DNA from: Glycomyces tritici
GTDB lineage: Bacteria > Actinomycetota > Actinomycetes > Mycobacteriales > Micromonosporaceae
Assembly: GCF_030403505.1 (NCBI RefSeq)
Contig: NZ_JAUEMJ010000004.1
Location: 572,367 to 636,366 of the forward strand
DNA: 64,000 bases
Reading direction: 5' to 3'
Made by a program: the position numbers and the translations under genes. Shown here in pieces: positions 18,852 to 25,788 of this stretch. The first letter of the stretch is position 1. Every line of letters starts with the position of its first letter. The notes under the pieces were generated by a model. It was not told the origin of the DNA and ran no database searches. It saw nothing but the letters and a program-made list of their open reading frames with translations.

Positions 18852-21551
18852 CTAATGGGCGGCGGCCTCCCACGACTCGCCGAAACCGGCCTGCACGGTG
18901 AGCGGCACCGCGAGCTCGGCGGCGTTCGACATCTGCTCGCGCACGAGCGATTCGAGCGCCTTCGACTCACCGGGTGCGACCTCGCATACGAGCTCGTCGT
19001 GCACCTGCAGCAGCACCCGCGAGGCGAGCCCGGAGGACCGCAGCGCGCGGTCGACGCCGAGCATCGCGGTCTTCATGATGTCTGCGGCGCTGCCCTGGAT
19101 CGGGGCGTTGAGTGCGGCCCGCTCGGCCATCTCGCGGCGCTGGCGGTTGTCGGAGGTGAGGTCTGGGAAGTAGCGGCGCCGGCCCATGATCGTCTCGGTG
19201 TACCCGGTCTTGCGGGCCTCCTCGACCACCCGGTGCAGGTAGTCGCGGACCTTCCCGAAGCGCGCGAAGTAGTCGTTCGAGAGCTGCTGCGCCTCCTCGG
19301 TGGAGACCGCGAGCTGCTGGCTCAGGCCGTACGTGGACAGGCCGTAGGCGAGGCCGTAGGACATGGCCTTGATCTTGCGGCGGTGCTCGGCGGTGACGGC
19401 CTCGGGCGCGACGGAGAAGACCTTCGCGGCGACGGCGCGGTGGATGTCCTCGCCCGAGACGAACGCGTCGATCAGTCCCTCGTCGCCGGTGAGGCTGGCC
19501 ATGATCCGCATCTCGATCTGGCTGTAGTCGATGGTCATGAGGGACTCGAAGCCCTCGGAGACGACGAAGCCGGCGCGGATGTTGCGCCCGGCCTCGGAGC
19601 GGACCGGGATGTTCTGCAGGTTCGGGTCGGCCGAGGAGAGGCGCCCGGTGGCGGCCACGGTCTGGTGGAACGTGGTGTGGATGCGTCCGTCGGTCTGGAT
19701 GGTCGCGCGCAGTGTGGCGACGATCTGCTTGAGCTTCTCGACGTCGCGGAACCGCAGCAGCTGCTCCAGGAGCGGGTGCTGATTCTTCGCGTAGAGCTGC
19801 TGCAGCGCTTCGGCATTGGTGGTGTAGCCGGTCTTGGTGCGCTTGGTCTTCGGCATCTTCAGCTCCTCGAAGAGGATCTCCTGGAGCTGCTTGGGCGAGC
19901 CGACGTTGAAGGGGCGGCCCACGATCTCGTGGGCGCGGTCCGTGGCCTCCTTCGACTGCATGGCGAACCCGGCCTCGATGTCGGCGAAGTGGCCTTCGTC
20001 TGCGGCGATCCCGAGGATCTCCATGCGCGCCAGGACGCCCGCGAGCGGGAACTCCATCTCGTCGGCGAGCCGCGCCTGGTGGCGGTCGGCCAGCCGGGCG
20101 GTCTGCTCGGCGGCGAGGTCCCCGATGACGGCCGCGGCGGCGCAGTCGGCCTCGAGCTTCGCCGAATCGTCGTTCATCGCCGCGTCCAGGCCCACGAGCG
20201 CGCCGTCGGCGGCGGGCGTCTCGGGGGTCTCCAGCTCGCGGCCGAGGAACTGCATGGCGAGGTCGCCCAGCGCGTACGAGCGCTGCTCGGGCTTGAGCAG
20301 GTAGGCGCCGAGCACCGTGTCGGCCTTGATCCCCTCGACCTCGGGCCAGCCCGCGGCGTCGGCGCCCCACAGGAACGCCTTCGCGTCGTGCACGACCTTG
20401 CCCTTGGCGGGGTCGGCGAGCCAGGCCGCCCAGGTCGTCTCGTCCTCGGCGTCGAGCTGGGAAGGCTCGAACCAGAGCGCCTGGCCGCCCTCGGCCAGCG
20501 CGATCGTGTCGAACGAGCCCGCCCCGGACGCGAAGGTCCCGGTGAACGCGATCGCGACGGTCCCTTCGCGGGCGCCGAGCCAGGCGGCGAGCCCGCCGGG
20601 CACCAGCGCGGCGGCCTCGGTCTGATCGACCTCGACGGCGGGGACTGCGGCGGCGCCGACGGCCTTGGAGGCGAGGTTCGCGTTGAGGCGCTCGCCGAGG
20701 GCGCGGAACTGGAGGGCGTCGAACAGGCTGTTGGTCTCGGCGACCGACCAGCCGGCCCACTCCAGGTCGTCGAGTCCCGATTCGAGTTCGAGGTCGCACA
20801 CGAGGCCGTTGAGGCGGTGGTTGCGCAGCACGTCGTCCAAGTGCGCGCGCAGGTTCTCGCCGGCCTTGCCGGTGATCTCGTCGGCCTTGGCGACCAGGCC
20901 GTCGAGCGAGCCGTACTTGACGATCCACTTCGCGGCGGTCTTGGGGCCGACGCCGGGGATGCCGGGGAGGTTGTCGGACTTCTCCCCCACGAGGGCGGCG
21001 AGGTCGCGGTAGCGGTCGGGGGTGACGCCGTACTTGGCCTCGACGGCCTCGGGCGTGTAGCGGGCGAGCTCGGTGACGCCCTTGACCGGGTAGAGCAGGG
21101 TCGTGTCGGCGCCGACCAGCTGGATCGCGTCGCGGTCGCCCGAGGAGATGAGCGTGGCGAACCCGGCCTCTCCGGCGCGGGTGGCGAGGGTCGCGATGAT
21201 GTCGTCGGCCTCGTAGTTGGTCTTGGTGAGCCAGGAGATGCCGAAGGCGTCCAGGAGCTGCTGGATGATCGGGATCTGGCTCTTGAACTCCTGCGGGGTC
21301 TCGCCGCGGCCGTCCTTGTAGGCGGCGTACTCGTCGGTGCGGAACGAGTGGCGCGAGAGGTCGAAGGCGACCGCGATGTGGGTGGGCTCCTCGGCCTTGA
21401 GCAGGTTGATCAGCATCGACGCGAAACCGTAGACGGCGTTGGTCACCTGGCCGTCGTCCGTGGCGAACTTCTCGGCGGGAAGCGCGAAGAACGCGCGGTA
21501 TGCCATCGAGTGGCCGTCGATCAGGAGCAGGCGCGATTGCGAAGAAGTCAC
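18852..21551 (-). CDS. polA: DNA polymerase I
   Basis: An 899-residue repair and Okazaki-processing polymerase. The N-terminal 5'-3' exonuclease is clear (LLLIDGHSMAYRAFFAL, NYEADDIIATLA, SSGDRDAIQLV, GVGPKTAAKW). The middle 3'-5' exonuclease region keeps the fold but no DxE catalytic pair, so it is probably not proofreading, as in other actinobacterial PolA. Polymerase motifs are MTIDYSQIEMRIMASL (A), the O-helix RRKIKAMSYGLAYGLST (B) and LLQVHDELVCEV (C). GTG 21551 start. Confidence 0.97.
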   Translation of the reverse strand: MTSSQSRLLLIDGHSMAYRAFFALPAEKFATDDGQVTNAVYGFASMLINLLKAEEPTHIAVAFDLSRHSFRTDEYAAYKDGRGETPQEFKSQIPIIQQLLDAFGISWLTKTNYEADDIIATLATRAGEAGFATLISSGDRDAIQLVGADTTLLYPVKGVTELARYTPEAVEAKYGVTPDRYRDLAALVGEKSDNLPGIPGVGPKTAAKWIVKYGSLDGLVAKADEITGKAGENLRAHLDDVLRNHRLNGLVCDLELESGLDDLEWAGWSVAETNSLFDALQFRALGERLNANLASKAVGAAAVPAVEVDQTEAAALVPGGLAAWLGAREGTVAIAFTGTFASGAGSFDTIALAEGGQALWFEPSQLDAEDETTWAAWLADPAKGKVVHDAKAFLWGADAAGWPEVEGIKADTVLGAYLLKPEQRSYALGDLAMQFLGRELETPETPAADGALVGLDAAMNDDSAKLEADCAAAAVIGDLAAEQTARLADRHQARLADEMEFPLAGVLARMEILGIAADEGHFADIEAGFAMQSKEATDRAHEIVGRPFNVGSPKQLQEILFEELKMPKTKRTKTGYTTNAEALQQLYAKNQHPLLEQLLRFRDVEKLKQIVATLRATIQTDGRIHTTFHQTVAATGRLSSADPNLQNIPVRSEAGRNIRAGFVVSEGFESLMTIDYSQIEMRIMASLTGDEGLIDAFVSGEDIHRAVAAKVFSVAPEAVTAEHRRKIKAMSYGLAYGLSTYGLSQQLAVSTEEAQQLSNDYFARFGKVRDYLHRVVEEARKTGYTETIMGRRRYFPDLTSDNRQRREMAERAALNAPIQGSAADIMKTAMLGVDRALRSSGLASRVLLQVHDELVCEVAPGESKALESLVREQMSNAAELAVPLTVQAGFGESWEAAAH

Positions 21552-21621
21552 CCCACGAGCCTATCGAGTGCCTCCGACAACCCGGCGGCAAGCGGGGGCC
21601 GCGTGGCTCGGGGATGCAGAA

Positions 21622-21653
21622 ACGGCCCGCGGACGGTGGGGTCCGCGGGCCGT
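21622..21653 (-). terminator. Terminator after pdtaR
   Basis: A 12-bp perfect stem (21622-21633 with 21642-21653) with an 8-nt loop, 14 bp past the pdtaR stop and upstream of the polA start. Confidence 0.85.
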
Positions 21654-21667
21654 GAAGTTCGGGAGGC

Positions 21668-22285
21668 CTACTCGGCTTCCTGGGCTTCCTTCTGCTCGGC
21701 TTCGGCGATGACGCGCTCGGCGACGGCGCGCATCGAGAGGCGGTGGTCCATCGCGGCGCGCTGGATCCAGCGGAACGCGTCGGGCTCGGGCATGCCGTAC
21801 TGGGTCATGAGCAGGCCCTTGGCGCGGTCGACGAGCTTGCGGACCTCGAGGCGCTCGGTGAGGTTCGCGACCTCCTTCTCAAGGGCGGTCATCTCGGCGA
21901 AGCGGGTGAGGGAGAGCTCGATGGCCGGGACCAGGTCGGACTTCTGGAAGGGCTTCACGAGATAGGCCATGGCGCCGGCGGACGTGGCCCGGCTGATGAG
22001 GTCGCGCTGGGAGAAGGCGGTGAGGATCACGACCGGCGCGATGCGCGCGGAGACGATCTTCTCCGCGGCTTGGAGGCCGTCCATGATCGGCATCTGGATG
22101 TCGCAGATGACCAGGTCGGGCTGGTGCTCCTCGGCGAGGCGGACGGCGGCTTCACCGTCGGCGGCCTCGGCTACGACCTCATAGCCTTCCTCGGTGAGCA
22201 TCTCGGCCAGGTCGAGGCGGATGAGCCCCTCGTCTTCGGCGATGAGCACGCGCTTGCGCGGCTCCTCGGCGGCCTTGCTCGTCAT
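21668..22285 (-). CDS. pdtaR: ANTAR-domain response regulator (PdtaR-like)
   Basis: A 205-residue regulator. The receiver domain (RVLIAEDEGLIRLDLAEMLT) has the phospho-acceptor Asp in LVICDIQMPIMDG and the conserved Lys in LVKPFQKSDL. The C-terminal ANTAR RNA-binding domain (VDRAKGLLMTQYGMPEPDAF) is thought to block terminators when phosphorylated. Its partner kinase in mycobacteria (PdtaS) is not in this window. ATG 22285 is selected, with AAAGG upstream. Synteny with polA, rpsA, coaE and uvrB supports the name. Confidence 0.92.
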   Translation of the reverse strand: MTSKAAEEPRKRVLIAEDEGLIRLDLAEMLTEEGYEVVAEAADGEAAVRLAEEHQPDLVICDIQMPIMDGLQAAEKIVSARIAPVVILTAFSQRDLISRATSAGAMAYLVKPFQKSDLVPAIELSLTRFAEMTALEKEVANLTERLEVRKLVDRAKGLLMTQYGMPEPDAFRWIQRAAMDHRLSMRAVAERVIAEAEQKEAQEAE

Positions 22286-22429
22286 GCGGGTCCGTACCTT
22301 TCGTGCGCGAATGGACGTAGGGGCGTGCGTCGTTTCAGGCACACCAGGACGCTAGCTTAGCCGCCGCGCTTCGGGCCCGCACGTTCCTATGCCGAGCGTT
22401 TCGGACGTTGGAACCGAAACGTGAGCGGG

Positions 22430-22503
22430 GCAACCCGCCTCGGGCCGACCGGGAGGACGGGCTCGAAACCCGTACGGTGTGGGTTCGAATCCCACCGGGC
22501 CGC
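22430..22503 (+). tRNA. Degenerate tRNA-like element, CGA anticodon
   Basis: Anticodon arm ACGGG-CTCGAAA-CCCGT (22457-22473), T arm GTGGG-TTCGAAT-CCCAC (22479-22495) and a 3-bp D stem CTC/GAG (22439-22441, 22453-22455) are good. The acceptor pairing is imperfect. The loop reads CGA (serine UCG), but no long variable arm is present as true tRNA-Ser would have. Probably a diverged or dead relative of the CAA elements that follow. Confidence 0.45.
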
Positions 22504-22605
22504 TTTCTTCCGCTGCCGCCTAGCGGCCCACTCGGACCGGTTCGCGGCCGCCCGCCCCGCACCGGGTATCATCTACACCGGCTCCGGCGCACTGCCCGGT
22601 GCCTC

Positions 22606-22679
22606 GGCCCGGTATTCCAACTGGCAGAGAAGACGGATTCAAAACCCGTACAGTGTGGGTTCGAATCCCACCCGGGTCA
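22606..22679 (+). tRNA. tRNA-Leu(CAA)-like gene without long variable arm, copy 1
   Basis: A full cloverleaf. The acceptor GGCCCGG pairs with CCGGGTC (22672-22678, one G-U), discriminator A 22679. The D arm is TTC/GAA. The anticodon loop is TTCAAAA (CAA) with an A-C mismatch at the top of the stem, and the T arm is GTGGG-TTCGAAT-CCCAC. The variable region is only 5 nt, whereas normal tRNA-Leu has a long arm. A conserved GGTATCATCTACACCGG block lies upstream here and at copy 6. No encoded CCA. Confidence 0.65.
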
Positions 22680-22969
22680 TGTCACAGACCCGTACGCCCC
22701 CGAACTGGCCGAACACGACTCCACCCCGAGTTTCCTGCTCCAGGCGACATACGACCGGGACGGCAACGAGCTCACCGCCGAGGTGACCTCAACGTGAACC
22801 TCCCGCTCCTCCCCCGGCCACGACCGCCACCAGACTCCTCGGACATCCGTGGCCTGCAGGTAGCATCGCTCCCCGGCCAGGCCAACTGTACCGGCCCTAC
22901 TACTCCAACTGGCAGAGAGAGCGGACTCAAAACCCGCACAGTCTGGGTTCGAATCCCAGGTAGGGCACC
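22655..22969 (+). repeat. Duplicated segment, left copy
   Basis: From the T arm of copy 1 through copy 2 of the tRNA-like gene, this segment is repeated with substitutions and small gaps at 30166-30469. The last 76 bp (22894-22969) are identical to 30394-30469. The spacer 22680-22796 holds an open frame ending ATYDRDGNELTAEVTST, part of which is conserved as protein in the other copy. Confidence 0.9.
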
Positions 22970-22970
22970 A
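22894..22970 (+). tRNA. tRNA-Leu(CAA)-like gene without long variable arm, copy 2
   Basis: The best-formed copy. The acceptor GCCCTAC pairs perfectly with GTAGGGC (22960-22966), followed by A and an encoded CCA (22968-22970). The D stem is CTC/GAG. The anticodon stem is GCGG(A)/(C)CCGC with loop CTCAAAA, anticodon CAA. The T arm is CTGGG-TTCGAAT-CCCAG. A TAGCAT -10-like block lies about 33 nt upstream. The short variable loop is at odds with leucine identity, so the charged amino acid is uncertain. From 22971 to 23283 I see no gene. Confidence 0.7.
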
Positions 22971-23283
22971 AACTCAGCAAAGGCGGTCCAACCCGAGCTC
23001 GACCAGCGGGAGAATACGCCCGGCCGCGGCCCGCAATTCGAGCGCCGTCCGATATTAGGATCGGAGCTCCCATCCAGTCAGCTTGGCAGGGTTGGCGGGT
23101 CGAGCCAAGCAAACAGGTCCTCGAACTCGGTTTCGAGCAAGGGGGTCCCTCTGGAGCTCGATACTTGCATCGCGCGCGGCGGCACTGATTAGCGGCCTCG
23201 GTGCCTCCCACAACTGCGCGTGGGACGCGAGCACCGGCAGCAGCACCGAGGCCTTCGTGAATCTCCAGGAGACCACCAACTCC

Positions 23284-25077
23284 TCAGCGGGGAGACTCAG
23301 ACATCTGGATCGAACCCCATGCGGGGTCCTCCGTACCTGTGAGCATATTCCATCCACTGGGGGGGGTATGTGTGTATAGCCGGTTGAAGCGGGCCTGGCT
23401 GAAGATTTCAGACTCACGGAGAGACGTATTTTCGAAATCAGACCTCTCACAGAACACAGTCTTATTGAAGCTTGTGTCTGCACTTGCGGTGAATTTTGCA
23501 TTCTTGAATCTAGCCTCGCTACCAAAATACACTTCCATGAAGGTCGCGTGACTCTCGAATTCTACATTTTCAAAGGTTGCCACACTCTTTACTCGTGCCG
23601 AATGGAAAGAAGCGATTGCATCAAACCGCGCATTTTTGAATGATGCGCTAGTCTCAAACCTAGTCGAGTTGAAGTACGATCTTCCGTCGAACTCGACGCC
23701 GGTGAACTCAGCATCTTGCCCGAACGAACCGTACATGAAGAGTGCATCTTGCCTGAAGTGCGCCCAGCTGAACACGGCACTTTGAAGAAATTCGACTCGT
23801 TGATATTGTGCGCTTCCCTCAAAGATGGCCTTAAAGAAGTTTGCACCAGCCATGAACTTAGCTTCGGTAAAGACGACATTCCCTACGAATCTAGTTTCTT
23901 CAAAATTTGGCCTTCCGATAAATTTCGCCTGTGCGAAATCCGCATTTCGCAGCTCGGCTCCATTGAAATCAATACGATCAAGAACTGCCCCAGAGAGATT
24001 CATTCGAGTATGCTCCCAGAAGCCTCCGGGATGCTTACGTTGATTGAGGTGGCGTTGGAGAATCTCTTGGGCCACGAGTCGAACGTGTTGTTCTTCAGAT
24101 GAAGTACTGCCGATGATTGCTAGCTGAAATTCCTCTAGACGGGATTGTTTCTCGACCTCGCTTCTTACGCGAGGCATCCTTAGATACGCGCAGATTTCAT
24201 CGAGAACAATCTGTCGAAGTTCCGGGTGAAGGTCACCGAGTCTTTCAAGATTGTGAAGACCGCCTATTCGGACTGCGGGACTTTCGGACCCAAGCTGCTC
24301 GACAGCCTTGATGCGCAGCTCCGTAATCCGTCGCTGTTGGGCGTCATTTTGCATTGACGCCGACTCGAGTTCTTTATGTTGTTGCTGCCTTTCCCCTTGG
24401 CGCTGGCGATGGAAAGCCAGAAGGAGCGCCAAGATGCCGACGGCACCTGCCCCTGCCGTCAATGCGTAGCGAATGGCAGATATCCGCAATTTCGCCGTCT
24501 CGATGACAAAAGTCTCATCAGACTGTGTTGCATCGGGTATTTGAAACAGGACAAGAACATATGTGACTACGATAGTGACGAGAACCGCGCAGACCGCTGC
24601 CAACGCTACCCACCAAGGGAGTAGGCGAATCTTGTCCAGAGGTGGCGGTTGATCATGATTCAACGCTGCGCCCTTGTCGGACCTAGTGATTGGAGGGTCC
24701 GCCGTCACTCGCGGGCCGGACCCGACCTCGTCATCCTTGTCACCTTGCGCTGAGGCTGCGATGCCGACGCCGAGCCCGGCCCAAGCAGTATCAACGCCGC
24801 CATCATCACCTTGGCCTTCGTCGTCGTCCACGTACAGGTCCTCGGCGTCTGGCGAGTACAGGCCGACGCTCCACACCAGCAGCGGCGGCCCTTTGTGCCC
24901 GGGAGGTCCGTACAGGGTGATGCTGTGGTGCTCGCCTTCGGCGTAGTCCGGCGGGAACAGACCAAGGCTCATAGCACGCGCACCGAGCTCATATGTGTCG
25001 AGTTCATCGGCCGCCGCGCGCAGCTCGGCGAGCTGCACCGCATCGGTGGTCACGATGTAGCGCTCGTAATCATTCAC
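23284..25077 (-). CDS. Pentapeptide-repeat membrane protein; candidate immunity partner of the deaminase
   Basis: A 597-residue protein. Residues 1-95 form an unrecognised domain (LELR-like helix, then ITLYGPPGHKGPPLLVWSVG). A disordered acidic/proline linker follows, then two membrane helices (about 155-178 and 205-225) and a coiled segment rich in Gln. Residues about 350-570 are pentapeptide repeats of the xxxFxxAxF type (FDGRSYFNSTRFETSASFKN and similar). Base composition from about 23350 to 24500 is far more AT-rich than neighbours, indicating transfer. The GTG start at 25077 overlaps the deaminase stop by 8 bp, so the two are co-translated. Immunity is an inference from this coupling. 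Confidence 0.8.
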   Translation of the reverse strand: MNDYERYIVTTDAVQLAELRAAADELDTYELGARAMSLGLFPPDYAEGEHHSITLYGPPGHKGPPLLVWSVGLYSPDAEDLYVDDDEGQGDDGGVDTAWAGLGVGIAASAQGDKDDEVGSGPRVTADPPITRSDKGAALNHDQPPPLDKIRLLPWWVALAAVCAVLVTIVVTYVLVLFQIPDATQSDETFVIETAKLRISAIRYALTAGAGAVGILALLLAFHRQRQGERQQQHKELESASMQNDAQQRRITELRIKAVEQLGSESPAVRIGGLHNLERLGDLHPELRQIVLDEICAYLRMPRVRSEVEKQSRLEEFQLAIIGSTSSEEQHVRLVAQEILQRHLNQRKHPGGFWEHTRMNLSGAVLDRIDFNGAELRNADFAQAKFIGRPNFEETRFVGNVVFTEAKFMAGANFFKAIFEGSAQYQRVEFLQSAVFSWAHFRQDALFMYGSFGQDAEFTGVEFDGRSYFNSTRFETSASFKNARFDAIASFHSARVKSVATFENVEFESHATFMEVYFGSEARFKNAKFTASADTSFNKTVFCERSDFENTSLRESEIFSQARFNRLYTHTPPSGWNMLTGTEDPAWGSIQMSESPR

Positions 25078-25582
25078 TGCGCTTCAACGCCTCTCCAGTC
25101 CCTCGGTACGTGTTGAGCTGGTAGCTGCCATCTTCGCCTTCCACCCGAACGTGGAGGGTATACCCCGGCGGCAGGACCTTTGGCAAGTTCTCATGGCACC
25201 CGTTGGGGTCGGGCCGGCGGTAGCCGCCGCAAGTGGGGATGTTCAACCACAGGGTCATGACCATAGTTGTCGTCTTGCGCATGTACGCCGCGACGCCGCC
25301 TTCGATATGCCACGAAGTCGCGACCTCGCGCAGCCGCCATTCGTCTTTCAGGTCCGGTGTGTCATAGACGCGGTCGCCGCTCAACGGCCTCAACGGTTGG
25401 CGCAACACCGGCTTTCCGGCCCCGTCGTACAGCAGACCCAGGGCGGACGTGCGCCCCTTCACGTTGCGGGGCCAACCTTCGCGCCGAATCGCCTCCACGC
25501 GAGCAGGATCACGGGCCTTCGGGTCGTAGGACGGTGCCGAGGATGCGCCGGCCGCTCCGGACGCCTCGTCAACACTTGCCAT
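25070..25582 (-). CDS. SCP1.201/DddA-like cytidine deaminase toxin domain protein
   Basis: A 170-residue protein resembling the SCP1.201-like deaminases of polymorphic toxins, the family of the DNA deaminase DddA. After KGRTSALGLLYDGAGKPV come the catalytic HIEGGVAAYMR (HxE, His92 and Glu94) and the zinc-binding Cys118 and Cys129 in a CGGYRRPDPNGC stretch, then NLPKVLPPGYTLHV, the usual C-terminal strand. No secretion domain or signal peptide is attached, so it is a stand-alone or truncated toxin module. ATG 25582 has GGAG upstream. Its stop overlaps the start of the next gene. Whether it acts on DNA, RNA or nucleotides is unknown. Confidence 0.78.
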   Translation of the reverse strand: MASVDEASGAAGASSAPSYDPKARDPARVEAIRREGWPRNVKGRTSALGLLYDGAGKPVLRQPLRPLSGDRVYDTPDLKDEWRLREVATSWHIEGGVAAYMRKTTTMVMTLWLNIPTCGGYRRPDPNGCHENLPKVLPPGYTLHVRVEGEDGSYQLNTYRGTGEALKRSE

Positions 25583-25788
25583 CCTGGCTCCAACCCTCGG
25601 GGAATGACATCCTACGAGATTCGGCCCACCCGCTGAAAAGCACAGTCTGCGGCGGCACCTAGGGGCAAGATTGAGGGCGGCGGAGACTCTCCGGGGCCAT
25701 CGCGCGCAGCGGTTGAAGAACTCGCCGACTTCGCGCACCGATCCGCGCCCCAGACAGGAAAGCCAAACGCAGTACTATGCCAGCCCGG

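Noticed and set aside
22335..22572. Minus-strand ORFs containing WDSNPH and GFEP-like strings
   Set aside because: These are the well-known false ORFs antisense to tRNA T and anticodon arms; the tRNA-like elements explain them.
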